Assembly (NCBI GenBank): GCA_963969395.1
Contig: OZ017797.1
Span: 28,768,001-28,832,000, forward strand
Direction of reading: 5' to 3'
From: Pseudoscleropodium purum
Lineage: Eukaryota; Streptophyta; Bryopsida; Hypnales; Brachytheciaceae
DNA length: 64,000 bases
Under the pieces are notes generated by a model, which was not told where the DNA came from, searched no databases, and was given only the letters and a program-made list of their open reading frames with translations. A program made the position numbers and the translations under genes. Positions 12,656-25,641 of this stretch are shown piece by piece (the stretch's first letter is position 1; each line of letters opens with the position of its first letter).

Positions 12656-13391
12656 ACAAGTATGTTTTGGAGAATCATGCAAACATGAGCTCACCCACCA
12701 TCTTGTTTGTTTTAGATAAGTTATTGGAAGATGTACAAAACTTGTCCCTTGAAAGCATCCATTCATAGACAGTGGTTCTTGGCTTTGGTCTTGGATTGAC
12801 AATAAAAGGCATTTTGCTAAAGAATTGTTAGCTAATGCAAGTTCTATTTTGAGTATTATGAATTGGATCTTGTAAAACTATTTTACACTCATTATAATTA
12901 GAAACAAACAAAATACCAAATAGATGAACTTCTAAAATAATTGAGCATTTGTTGACAAGATAAAGTTGATTGACTTTAGGATTACAATGGGCAATAATTT
13001 AGAATGTCAATTCATCTCAATGTGAGTTGCCAATAGTAGTTCCTCTTACAACTCATAATGAAAACAACTATTTAAATGTCAATTGTTAGGAAAAATATTG
13101 AATATTCTTATATATATTATTCTATCCAATAACATGGGTTTGATATTATGAAGGGCCTATTTATAGTTTGAAAAAACATTTTGATTTATGCATTATTTTC
13201 TACATTGTATGCATAAGTATCATCAATGATATAATTGTACACAACCTTAATTTTCCTAATTATTGTTTGTTGATTTTTGTATTTACTTCTGCAATTTTGC
13301 CTAATTTGGTTTAAAAATTTTTATGTTCATAGTTCCTAACTAAAGAGAAGAAAAGACTTAGGTTGCATCATCATTATGGTAAATTAACCTC
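12656..13391. other. AT-rich intergenic DNA
   Basis: Only short AT-rich frames are present. I see nothing to annotate. Confidence 0.4.
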
Positions 13392-13930
13392 GGGGGGGTC
13401 ACTTAGAGTGTCCATTAGAAACCATTAGCAACCAAAACTTTGGACCTCCAATATACTTTTTGAATTTTAAATAAAAAAAAATATGAATAGATTTTCCTAC
13501 TTTGAAAGTATATATTTTGAATTATTGATAATTTTATTTGTTAATAATAATTAGTTACAAATTTTTGAAGTAAAAACATACATTGTAGAACTGAAAAATA
13601 ACTTTCTCATCCCTAGAAAATATTATTTAAAAAATGAACAAAAAGTTCCTAAAAATAATCCTTTATCGAAAGCTCATTTTGAGTTGAATATTGATTCAAT
13701 GGTCATCTAAATGTGTTCTCTATAATTATTAAATTTGAAAAACATGCCATTTTAGTTCATTTTCAACCTCTTCTAAAAATCATTTCATATTTTATTTGGA
13801 CTGAAAATTTTGGCAATAGAAACCTATAGTCATTATTAAACAAAGCTCAAAATTTTAGGTTGAAATTATAGATTATTAGAAACCACTTGTTCACTCATGG
13901 TTTCTAATGGACACTCTAAGAGAACTCCCC
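13392..13930. mobile_element. TIR element of ~540 bp with GGGG-starting 38-bp inverted ends
   Basis: The left end at 13392-13432 contains TTAGAGTGTCCATTAGAAAC; the same sequence occurs inverted at about 13892-13930. Both arms begin with a G run. The interior is AT-rich and non-coding. No clear target-site duplication was found, so the superfamily is open; PIF/Harbinger-like ends are one option. Confidence 0.6.
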
Positions 13931-15020
13931 AAGAAATTAACCAATGATCAACTTGATTTGCCATTGAAGTATCTTCAAGGTTGTGTAGACTATTGACCTT
14001 GTCATTTTCTAACATTAGAAAGTATTGCACTAAGAACTAATACAAATAGAACTATGTTTTTTTGACAAGCAAGTGGCTTGCGAGTCTCGTAACATTTGCT
14101 ACGATGTCCACTTGTCGCTCCATCCTACCCTTTGTTGAGGTTGCACTTCATCTACACATGTGTGAATGTTGTGAAGCATTGATCAATATTTAGCCTTACT
14201 CTCTAGCTCTCCCCACCTCAAATTTTAATTTTTGTTGCACCTTTTCCATCATTGCCTTCTTTGTCATGCTTCTATCCTCTATCCCTATGTGCTTTCTCTA
14301 TTGTTGGTACCTATTGATTTCTTGTGGCCTCCTTCAATCACCATAGCCCAAGTACATATGACTTTTGTATATCTCCTCTAATGTCATGCCATTTAATGCT
14401 TTTTTTATTTCTATAGTGTAATACATTACAATAGCCCACAAATTAATAAAAATTTTCTTCCAATGTTCACTAATACCTTATGTTTTTTTAACAAGGTGTA
14501 AATGAACTAAAAAAAACCTACACTATAAAGAATCAAAATCTTCATGCTTCTAAATTCACTTATTTAGTTGAATAGATTGTTAAAAATATAAATGCTCAAA
14601 CTTCATATTACAATGAATTAATGAAAAACAATGTAGATTGTTGGAACCTATATATCAAAGAGTTAATTTATGAAATCTTCACCTCAAATTCTAAATTGAG
14701 ATTTTTTCAATCACTTGAAATTCTCTCTAATTGCTTAGGTCATATCCATTTATATATTGCCAAAGAGGATAAAACACATGAAAATGACTACAACAAATTT
14801 GTCAATGATATTTATTGAAAACTTTGATTTCAGTACTACTTGTAATATCTTCAAGAATTTTCTCAAGAACAACTAATATTTATTCAAGGAAAGCAAAAAT
14901 ACTCAAACTAAATAAGCAAGGGTCATAGACCTCACAAGTAGAGTGTCAAAATAGAATACAACAATCTTGAAATTTGAGGTAATGTCCATATATAGAAAAG
15001 ATAGCTATTCCAATTTGGAA
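13931..15020. other. AT-rich intergenic DNA
   Basis: One 65-codon frame (14621-14818) is AT-rich, and I do not regard it as a gene. Nothing else seen. Confidence 0.4.
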
Positions 15021-17600
15021 TTAACAAGCTTTAGGGTAAAGTTTGTTCAAGGAGGCTTTTAAAGATGATCATTTCCACTAGTTTTCCTAATAGGATATTG
15101 TAACCATAAATTATAGAAATGTTCTTTCATCCACATGCAATTGTGAACCTCATGCAATAATTCTAATTACTAAATTTATCACTCCATTCTTAAAGGAAAC
15201 AAGGGTTAAGATATCTCCCAATTTATTCTTCTTTATTTTTATTTTCTATATTTTAATCTTTTTCTTGGTTCTTCTAACTCCAAATGTAAATCCTGCTAAT
15301 AGCTTTTCCAACTGAGACACTTTATATACTAATTTGGTCTTGAATTAGCTACCGCTTGATATGGCTCTTAAACTTCCAACTTGGACTAGGTCTTGTTGTC
15401 TTGATCTTTGTCTTCTTTTTAAGGGACCTATAGGATCTTTCTTTATTAGTTCGATTTCTTTGTTTTCCATGACACAACTTCATTTCTTGTAATTTTGATG
15501 CTTGCAAAATTTACAACTCTTCTTAACCAACTTGGAATCAATTTTCACATCTTTAAAATTATCCATCCTTAATTAAATTCTTTTTCTATTTGGTCTTTCA
15601 ATTGATCATCTCACATATTCAAAAGGGTGGAACTATTTTCCATCACACTTTGAGTTGTGTAGTTTAGTTTGGCCATAACTTTTGGAAATAAAGCCGATGT
15701 ACTTGAATTTTTTATTGAAGATGCCCAACTTGTTGATGAAGAGAATTCTTATTTTTCAGAAAATTTCAAAAAACTTTTTATAATTAATTTCTAATTTAGC
15801 TAATTTGTCACACTTTGCGGTTTAGGGTTTTTTAGTATTGTGGAATACCCATAATTGATGATGTAGAGTTAATATTTGTATAGGATATTTCCACACTACA
15901 GATTCATGTGCCCACAAAAAAAAACTTAAAAAAATATTATTTTGTGGCATCCACATGCATGCAAACAGGGGGCCCTTACGCACGCACTTTTGAAGAGTGA
16001 AGATGGTTTTGGCTTAATTTTTTTGATGAAATACAATTAGCATGAAGTCTTCACAAATGGCCAATTTTTAGATTTTTTTTTATCATGATTTATAATTTAT
16101 TATTAATTTATACCTCATTGTATCCATTTTCTATGACAATCTAGGTTTTTTTTCAAACAATAATATTTGAGTACTTACAAGTACTCATAGTACTCAAAAT
16201 GGTACTTTTAGTCATCAATTTTCTTGATCAACAGTTGAGATTGATCTGTTTCATAGTACTCATAGTATTGTGCCGCAAAAATCTATTTTTAGCCAAACAC
16301 TATAAAAAATGGACAACTTTCTTGCAACTACCCCACAATAGTTGCCAACTTAGGGAAGATAGACAACTAAATGCTAACCACAAGCTTGGAACAGACCTTT
16401 CTATATCTACCATTCAATCAACTTCAACTGAACTAATCCAACTTGGTGACTACCTTCATCAAATTCACAGATCCGTAACTGGCCTACTTACCAAATTGGT
16501 CAACTACAACCAATTCCGACTTGTACAAACATAACCCATCTGCCTATGGGATTCATCTCAAAAGCGCACTCCATGGTACATTCCATTAGACAAAAGAATG
16601 CTAGAAATCTTCAAATTGGATGCACTCAATCCTATAATTGTGACAAAAGAAATACAAAACACACCTAAACTACACCTCAAAATTCCAATTTTTTTTCTAA
16701 TTAGTGTATTTACACCATATTTCCAAACTATTAAACAATTTTATCAAAAGTTCAACTTTCAAGAATCTTATGTTGAACACAACCCTCTACAATATAGGTT
16801 CCAATGTAAAATCTCAAATTTGTTCCTAACTACAAAATTCACCTTGGGCGCCAATTAAACAAACAAACAAACTCAATTGCAATAATGCAACTCCAAATTC
16901 AAATCTACCTTTGAAAAGCTAACAATTGATTTCTTCTCCAACATAACCAACCTCCTTAAAAAAAAAAAATCTAACCAAGACTACATCCTCTTTAAACTAA
17001 ATGGATCCAAAAATCATTTGAAATTCAAGTTTCTATTCCAACCAATTTCAACGAGGATCTAAAAGAGAGCAAAGATCGGAAATTGTAATGAACAATTTTC
17101 TTGATGTTATACATAGACTTAGCCACTATGAAGTGAAGCCAAACCAAAAAATCAAATAGAAATTTTGTAGGTCTCTTTTTGACTACTTACAAAAAACCTT
17201 TTCTAGGTTTCTCTTGAAATAATTGAAACCTCAAGGTTGATTGAACGCCCAATACTAAAATTGGTGTCCTCACACCTAAATCTAAATTTTTTTTACTTCT
17301 AGTCAAGGAGATAACAACATTGTGACAATGATAGATTTTCTAATATTTGTTTTGAGGTTAGTCCTTTTTGAAATAAACTTAATTATGAAATTTGAGGCTC
17401 ATCATCAAATGTTATATTAAGCATCACAAAAAATATACTAAAGTTCAATTTCAATGGAACAAATCTAACAAAAAAATCATACCAACAATAGATAACTACT
17501 ACTATGTTCACCCTACAAATTCTAAAAATCATCAACAACAATTTATATCTCATACATAAATATTACAAGTACAAATAAAATTAACACTTCTAAAACATCA
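15020..17600. repeat. Dispersed repeat copy 1 followed by C/A-rich DNA with a recurring CCAACTTGGA-like motif
   Basis: About 15040-15320 matches about 19800-20100 in the same orientation (shared pieces include CATGCAA, TCTAATT, CTTAAAGG and AAGGGTT, then a T-rich tract). Downstream, motifs such as CCAACTTGGACTAGG, CCAACTTGGTGAC, CCAAATTGGTC and CCGACTTGT recur at irregular spacing to about 16520. Reading frames at 16199-16534 and 16598-16858 show no recognisable protein. Confidence 0.45.
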
Positions 17601-18382
17601 TACCAAAACAATTCAACCAACCTAAACTCTAACACACACACACCACATAACAACTAATACACCCATGCCACATGGTGACATTTCCCTAAATGAATGCACT
17701 CCATACTTCAATCTCCAACATCTACAGTTCTTTTGACAATGCGCATTTATATGATGGTCACACAAGTCAATTTAATATCATTGTATCTAAAACTCAACTA
17801 CATTGGCTATGGTAGAAATGAGGGTTGTTATTATGTGAGCCTTAGAGCATGAGCACATGAGCCTAGAAAACTATATACCTATGTTAAAGGTGTCTATATT
17901 ATAAAAACCTTCCATGATTATATCTAACTATACTAAAGTTACAAATATAAACTCCCTAAAATCAATTATCCACTCTAAAACTCACAATATATTCTATTGG
18001 ATATTCTTTTATTATACATTAGATTCCACTTCAACATTACACACTCTTACTTCTCTTCATCAATTGGATTGTTGCAAGAAACTTCATGAGTTAGGCACCA
18101 AAACCTCTTCAACTTTGAGAGCAAACCCTTACTTAGTTTGGGATCCAAACTCCATGGTTGCCTTCAATTGAATTGACTATTTCAAAAACCTAGGGAGGAA
18201 TTAGACATCAACATAGTTTAAGCCAAGTAGTAATATGTGTTTCCATAGATATTAAGACAAATCCATTGAAAAATTGCAAGAATTTCAATACATTGCTATA
18301 GAATTTGAGACGAAGGCAAGGGGTACTTCAACTTCATATAAAAGCATAGGACATACAACTTTGTTTTTTCAAATGGAGATGT
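17601..18382. other. AT-rich intergenic DNA
   Basis: No feature seen; the frame at 17914-18171 is AT-rich and not protein-like. Confidence 0.4.
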
Positions 18383-18609
18383 TACTATAAAAAATCCATG
18401 TCTTAAGTGACGAGCCCTAATTTTTTAAAATAGATTTTAGGTGATGTTTGATGAAACAAACTCATGTTTTTATGTCAACAAAAATGTTCAACATACATCA
18501 CCTAAATTTTTTGCATTGAACATCACCTAAAATTTGTTTCAAAAACTCTTTTGTCATGTAAGTGATGATGCTAATGGATTGCTTGGATATACTTCTTTTC
18601 TTCGTAGTG
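18383..18609. mobile_element. Probable degenerate CACTA-like MITE
   Basis: The interior matches the element at 33733-33960: a TTTTAGGTGATGTTTGATG stretch, then CAAACTCATGTTTTTATGTC and an inverted second half. The ends are weak (TACTATAA on the left, GTAGTG on the right), and the flanking triplets do not match. It is called mainly on its internal resemblance. Confidence 0.45.
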
Positions 18610-19780
18610 GTAACAAAAATGCACATTGATGCATTAAATTGACAATATTGGTGGAAGCATTTTGCATTGCTAAGCACAAATCTAAGGTCAAATTTGAAGT
18701 AGAGAGAATAGGAAGAGCCAAAGACATAAATTTTATTACAACACATTATGTTGACATTGAAACATCTTAGCTCATCAAGTGCACCTTAACAAGTTGAATG
18801 TAAGGATTTCTTTGCACATTCACAAAGCTCAACACTTAGTTGAGCCATGAAGGCGACCATTGACGTAGAAAATGTGAGAAGACGTGCTTTTGAAGCATTA
18901 CAAAATGTCTTAGACCTATAGAGGGTTGTTTGACTTTTGATGAATGTGCAAAAATAATGAATTTTATTATTAATTTAATTATTTAGATAATAATGATCTT
19001 TTAATAAAAAAATCTAACGGATACAAAATTTGACTTTCATTGAAAGTTTTGTAGTGAGACAATTTTGGCTAATATTTTTTTGTATTTATACAATTACATG
19101 CAATGAAACGACTTAGTTGAGGTTTGAAAATTCTTGTGTGGTGGAAAAAATGAAAAGCAACTATGAAATCCGGATCAAAGACTTGAAGTTATAACTTCTT
19201 ACAACTCAAAATAATGAGGTCATCTCAAGCCTTGAACTTTAAAGATACATTGCTCTAATCCAAAAGATCAAGGTGTAATAAGGAAGACCTCTCACAATTG
19301 ACCAAAGGAGGAGGCGGGGCAAAGGAGTCATGAGGCACAAATCAAGTGAGGGCATTGGAAATGCTTACATCTTTTTCAATTTCTTGTTGTTTGTATACTA
19401 ATTTTTTAGGATAGCAAGTTGGTTTCTTTAAAAAATTGACCAAATAAAGGTTTCTACTATATTGTATAGAACTCCTAAATCCCAAGATATTTTTCAAAAT
19501 TCGCTTTGAAAATCATGTGAATGGTACTCACAAAAGTTTATGTTGCACAACTTTGAAGTAGTGTGCAACAAGGGTAGTATTTGATGAAATCTTATCGCAA
19601 GACAAGGTAGAGTCTACAATGGCAGTTGCCAAATTTTGGAAGGTGGCCATGGGCTTAATGAATGAGCACTTGAAAGTAATAGGTGACATTGTGAACGCAA
19701 ATGAGATCCTTTCTATCGAAAATGAAAATGGAGTCCTACACACATGGTACATGTAGAAGGATGTTGGAACCAAATTTGGA
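18610..19780. other. AT-rich intergenic DNA
   Basis: The short frames at 18498-18746 and 19528-19773 on the minus strand show no recognisable domain. I see nothing else. Confidence 0.4.
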
Positions 19781-19789
19781 TTTACCCAA

Positions 19790-21560
19790 CTAGTATAGTT
19801 CGTTCCGAAGGAGGCTAATTAAATAGGATTTGACTCTAAATTTATGCCTAATAGGTCATTGCAACCAAGATTTGTAAAAGAAATTCCTTAACCACATGCA
19901 AATTGTTATCCTCACGGTAGTTCTAATTGCCAAATTTTTCGCTCCACTCTTAAAGGCCACAAGGGTTTAGATTGCTCCCAAATAGTTATTCCCTTATTCT
20001 TTATATTTTTATCTTTTTCTTTTCTTTATTCTTCGCTATCTTTTACTTTCTTTGTCTTTGTCCAATATTCGTTTTATTCTTCCAACTCGCATGCCCAACT
20101 TGGATTTGATATACTTTACAACAGGACAGCCTTCACCAACTCGGAACAACCATCACAAGTACAAGGGAACCAGCTCTCCACTTCATCACTTAATCATGTC
20201 TGCCAACTGGAAACCAACAACTTCCTGGCTCATAGTACTATTATCTCATACACCATCTCATACACCTCAAAGTGCAATCCTATTCGGTTAATTATTACAC
20301 ACAGTCACCCAATGAACCAACTTGGTTTGGCAAGACAACATTCAAGCTTTTCACAGCACACCGAATTGGATTCAAACCATATACTTCACTTACACCATCC
20401 AGCACACATAGCCACACAAGCCATCTAACTGATCTACAATTTGGATCTTATAAAATTACTACAATGACATCCAACACACACAGGAAGACAACTTATAAAT
20501 CAATTCCATTATATTCATCTTCCCAAATTGGTGATCAAAATCACCAATACACTTTGAAAGTATTACACTAAACTGCTTTGCTACACTTGGGCTTTTCAAC
20601 TCCCCAAATAGGATCTTATCATTCAACTAACAAATCAGCCTTAATATTCATAATCCTTTCCTAGTTGCTCATGAACTAAAAATATATTCTATTAAGTTCA
20701 TTCCATTTCCTCCAAGTATTACAATTTGGTTTTAATCTCTATAGCACTCCAATCACTCAACTACCAGATTTAACACTTCTGCACAGATTTCTCCGAATAG
20801 GATCCATCAATTCAGCACAACTACTCATCCAAATCCGACTAATATAAATCTCCGCACCAACTTGGACTATCACACATCCACTGCATTCTAACTTAAATCA
20901 CAGACTTCAAAGAATTCACCATTCAACCCACACCTCCAAGCCTTCACCCGACTTGGAAAAGTCTCCATCGAACTCCTACATAACTCTGCATACTTTCCCA
21001 CTGCCATACATTGGCCGAAACACACTTCCAACTAGGACACGCACACACACCGATCCAACCTTGGATCCACAAACACACTTCCCAATTGGGAAATCACACG
21101 CACTTAAACACAAACACACACAAGCAAACAAATACGCAGCCTACACCGACTGGGACACACATTGGACTTGCTCGACAATGGGTCCAAAAAAATGACTGCA
21201 AAAATGACCCAAATAGGAACTAGGGAAGACGACGCTCAACTGCCCAACCAACTCGGCAGCTTCAACTGGAGCAACTGACATTCCTACTTGGACCTCTCAC
21301 ACTCCTCGACTTGTCAACTCGGAGTCACCAACCAGCATTCTAATGGGCTAGCAGACCACCAACCAACCATAACCAAACTTCCGACTTGGACTTCAAACCA
21401 CATTAATTGACCCATTCTACCCCAAATTGGACACCATTCAATGCTCTAAAACAACCAAATAGCACTCCCAACTAACCAATTGCTTGCAATAAACTGCAAA
21501 TTACACTCCGATTTGTACAAAATAGAACCAAAATTTATCACCTATCAGACTATCTACAAT
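19790..21560. repeat. Dispersed repeat copy 2 with a long run of quasi-periodic CCAACTTGGA-like motifs
   Basis: The first 310 bp match the repeat at 15040-15320. From about 20090 to 21510, variants of CCAAYTNGGA recur at uneven intervals, mostly a few tens of bases apart, in C/A-rich DNA with CACACA-type runs near 21030-21130. Frames at 20052-20291, 20272-20571 and 20953-21195 are products of this composition rather than genes. Confidence 0.5.
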
Positions 21561-22499
21561 ACAACAAATTGATCCAAATTATGAAGAATGGTGTGCACTA
21601 GGTGAATAAGAACCTAAATCTCAATTCCATTCCAACTGCTTTTTGTGTAAGAGGGTTCCCCTTCAAAGTACAAGTTGTATTTGTTGTGTGAATTCCATGC
21701 ACATTTTGATTGCTTTTAGATTATTTTCATGACTTCTAAGTATAGTTTAATTTTGTTTTGAAAGTATCTTGAGAATTCGTAAGTGGGTATACTTAGGATT
21801 GATTTACATTCAAAGTTGAAAGATTGTTTAGGCAAACACTTCCACATTAGTAAGTCATGGGAGGTTCTTGTTTGGCTCAATGAGAATTTGAAGAAAAACA
21901 CTACTCCATCACATGTGTATCTCAAAGAAGGCAACAATTTATTTGTAGACTTGCTAATAGTACAATGATTAATGGTCAAGCATTACAAGTTTTCTATAAA
22001 TGGTACTTCACTCCCCCCTATTGTCCCAATCTTTACCTTGCTTGTGAAATTCATGTGACTCACTCATTTACTTTACTAATTTGTCTTTCATTCTCTTAAC
22101 TTCAATTGGTCATTTATGATGTTGTCTATATAGAGCTTGGTACTAGCCTCTTCATCTTTGTGCTGAAGATGGATGAGGTAGAGATTGTGAAGGGCTAGAA
22201 GTAGGAGCAAATGTCAATTACAATTATAAATAAAGTGGTCAATGATCCAAATCTACTCAAGTGTGATCCCCAAATCTTCTCTGTGCAATCGTAAAGGAAG
22301 ATATAGTCCATAGGCACATTATTTTCAAGTGGTGAAAGAATCATATGAGTGCCTAAAATGGGTTTTGGAACATTCATCCATTCCAACAATTGTAGATGCT
22401 CAATCCAATTGCAAGAATTTTGTTGTGGATAATAGTGTAAACTTCAAACTTTCAAATGTATTCAATTGATAAATATCATCTTCACAAAGTAGCATAGAT
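21561..22499. other. AT-rich intergenic DNA
   Basis: No gene or repeat recognised; opposing short frames at 21716-21979 cancel each other as evidence. Confidence 0.4.
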
Positions 22500-23345
22500 A
22501 CAATCTTTTTCCTCACTTTGAAAGGTTACTAAAGCCCATAAAGTAGAGTTTCGATGACTTCCAAGATTATTGTAAAAGTGAAGAATGCACTTATTCATTT
22601 GTGAATCAAATCATTTTTGGCAAAGTACATTGCTAATAAGTCTCATAGTCTTTTCAATGAATGTTGTAATGATATAATAATTAATGATTAGTTGATGGAT
22701 GACTTTGTTCACAACACAATTTTTCATCCAACTCTTTTTGTAGGAGTTGCTTGAGCACATATTTTGGGAATGGTGTTGAATACTGCCTAATTATGGCATT
22801 TTTGACTTTTATACATAAGAAGATGCTTGATTCATAGATGACCATATAATGTATTTTGAAATCTTCTAAATCTTTGCTCTTGATGTGAATTTGAGTCATG
22901 AAAATGATCTTTTTTGATCTTTTGATCTTTTTATGTCCCAACTAATGAAATGCAGCTTATCAAGTTTGGTTTGTAATCCTATCTAAAAATTTGAAAAATC
23001 TTTAAAATTCAATATTTTATTGCAATTTGAATTTTGAGCCTATTACTATGGAGTCTTAATTTTCTAATTTTAAAATGTCATAACAAATATTTTTCTACCA
23101 TGATGTTTTAAGATATCATATATACCTAAGGATAATATTCCAAATTTTATGAGGATATTTGTATTTGATATGAATTATGTTTCATTTTCTATTAAAAATT
23201 TCACAATAACTTCAATTCTTCACAAAAAAAAATTTGAAATTTATAGGACATTTAGAAGATATGGAATTACTTCTTTGAAAAAAATAAAAATATAAAGTTC
23301 AATTACATATAGTTTCAAAATGGGAGCACACAAAGAGAGGCACTT
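22500..23345. repeat. Most complete copy of the AT-rich dispersed repeat
   Basis: The first part matches about 2950-3100 and the later part (22860-23345) matches 4840-5310 and 7850-8400. Shared marks are CAATTT/ATTTTATTGCAATTT, TTTCTAATTTTA, an AGAAGAT-containing stretch and a TTTCAAAATGGGA end. The copies are collinear, so this is one element about 0.8 kb long, of unknown type and without an ORF. Confidence 0.5.
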
Positions 23346-23689
23346 TTAAGTTTGAAAAAAGTGGTCATATGCTCGTCCTTTCAGTGATAATCAAACCTTT
23401 TCCCTTCAGGAACCAGTTCTGAAAAGTGAAAACTAATAAGGGAACATTTTCCGGAACCCTTGCGCTTGTTCCCAAAGACGTACGAGATGTTGTTCCCAGA
23501 CGATTCCTAGAAACACGCCAAGAGAACATGTGCTTCGTTTCGGATAAGGCGCTCCCGGCTCTCTGTCGCAGTGGAACTGCCATCCCTTGCGTTTTCTTTC
23601 GAGGATTTGCATTTGGGTTTTGCGGAAGACGACGTTTCGCATTTGAGCCGGTCGATTCGGCTTCTCGTTGGATTCTGGAAGCTACAGCA

Positions 23690-25138
23690 ATGGCTGCAAC
23701 TGCTGCAACTTCGTCTATGGCGTCGTTATCCCTGCGCGGTTCCTCATTTCGCGAATTCAATGGCCTGGTTGCTGAAGCCCCCTCCGTCCGCCCGACCATG
23801 CCCTCTCCCGCTCACGGTACGCTCTCAAAATCTTTGTCCAATTCCTGGAATTACCAACTTTCGTCGGCCATTCCACCGTTTCACGAGGTTTTGGGGTTTG
23901 CAACCAAATGCCAGAACAAAAGCATCGTCAGTAGTGAACAGGGTTTGCATTGGGATATCCTTTTTCATGTAGTGATGGTGGTGTAAGTGCTTGATTGTAG
24001 GGGTAATGCGGAAGTCGTTGAGGATAGAAGGCGCTTCCGGCGAAGGTTTGGCTGGGAGGGGAGGAGTGCGCATTCGACTCGTTCGCTTTGGTCGTAAGAA
24101 ACTGCCCTACTACCGTATCATCATCGCCTCCAGCCGCTGTCGTCGTGATGGAAGGTTCCTCGAGATGGTTGGCCATTACAACCCTATGGCTGGTAATACT
24201 TCTCCCGTTACACCAGCTTGGAAACTCCGAAATTGTATTCATCTGTTTATACTACTTTGTGCACCAATTTCTACAGAGAATTCTATGCAGACGCTCTGTG
24301 CACCTTTTGTTGCTAATTGGTTACTGCGTTTTGAAATCTCTTTAATTGTGTGTCGCTTTTACTTTTCTCTTGCAGATAAGAATGGTGTGAAGGACATTCA
24401 GGTTAACGGAGATAGAATCAAGTAAGACTTCACCTGTTTCGCATCTGCATTCAATGCCCTAATTGGTCATCAGCACTTAACCCTTTGTGTCTGAACTGGA
24501 ATTTAGGAATCCTACTTTGGATCCTACTTTATTGAATCATAACCAATTACAAAACACATTTACAACACATGTGGGATATGGGTTTTCTTTCTACTGGTAC
24601 ATTATGCTAGTTTCTTTGGAGCTTTCCTAATGAGGTTGGGATTGAACTGGAGGGTCCAAAGCTAGGGTACAGCATCCAGTTGTGCTCTTGGAAAATGCTC
24701 TGTTGGATGTTGGACCCTAGCACCCGATCCTTAATTCTAATGCATATGGAGATGGGCTCTGAATACTGTAATCTCATGTAGATATAGGCACTTAAGAGTT
24801 AAGAGTTAACAGTGCATATATAGGCATGCTCTAAGTGATCCAATTTTATAAGGACAAAGGAGCAGCCATTTGGGCCGTTTAGGCACTCAGGAGTTTGCAT
24901 TGCATTTACAGGGTTGGCCTCCATTGTAATCATAACGGAGTTATTCTTTACTTGTTAGAATGAATGCAACAAGTTTTGTCAAGTAGTTGAAATTAGTGCT
25001 CATGTGCTTTCAATTGGTTTCAGGTATTGGTTGTCAGTCGGAGCTCAACCCTCAGACACTGTGAGAAACATTCTTTACAAACAAGGCGTCATGACCCCCG
25101 TCAACCCTCCTGAGCCTGCCCCTGCTGCTGAAGTTTGA
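23690..25138 (+). CDS. RPS16: Plastid-type 30S ribosomal protein bS16, nuclear-encoded, four exons
   Basis: Exons 23690-23816, 24001-24192, 24376-24421 and 25024-25138 join in phase to 159 residues. Residues 1 to about 60 are rich in Ala, Ser and Arg and acidic-poor at the start ([19 protein letters not shown]), as expected for a plastid transit peptide. The bS16 core follows: [32 protein letters not shown], then [14 protein letters not shown], with a Pro/Ala-rich tail. bS16 binds 16S rRNA in the small subunit. The frame is also open upstream to 23426 with an ATG there, but the chosen start gives the better transit peptide. Introns 2 and 3 sit at exactly the same codons and phases as in the second bS16 gene at 28177. 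Targeting is inferred, not shown. Confidence 0.9.
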
Positions 25139-25641
25139 ACATATCAACTAGTTGGGAGTAGATACTATTAGAGACGTGGAGAACTTCGTTGGCCCAAGCG
25201 CTAAGGTACAATGCGATAGGTTTTTGATGATCCGTCATTCATTGATGTTGCCAAAGCCCGAACAGAATCTTTTTTACATTCTATTTGTCGACTTTCTACA
25301 ACTCAAGTGAAATTTTTGATGATTCTATGGGAGATCATAAGTGAGTTGCAATGACCAAATACTGTGTTGTGCAACATGAGTTGCAGAAAAACAACTACAA
25401 GTGATGCGGGAATATGCACATGGAATTTAATAGTATAATCTCTCTGTATAAGTGTTCTCTCGAATTGTAGTTTTCAATTTTTCACCGGTCGACAGCACCT
25501 GCCTTAAACTTTGAGCAGCAGCAATTCACTAAAAGTCTCTATAAATGGTCTACAAAATAATGAAGTCTCAATATAATACAAAGAGCTCTACCGGAAGTCC
25601 TTCCTCAAAACGAAACTGTCACCACCCACACGACCCTCTTA
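25139..25641. other. Convergent 3' region between bS16 (+) and the F-box gene (-)
   Basis: This interval holds the 3' UTRs of two convergent genes whose stops are 503 bp apart. I see no further gene. Confidence 0.5.

Noticed and set aside
21030..21130. CACACA-rich stretch as a CRISPR or satellite array
   Set aside because: No regular repeat-spacer structure; it is low-complexity C/A-rich DNA.
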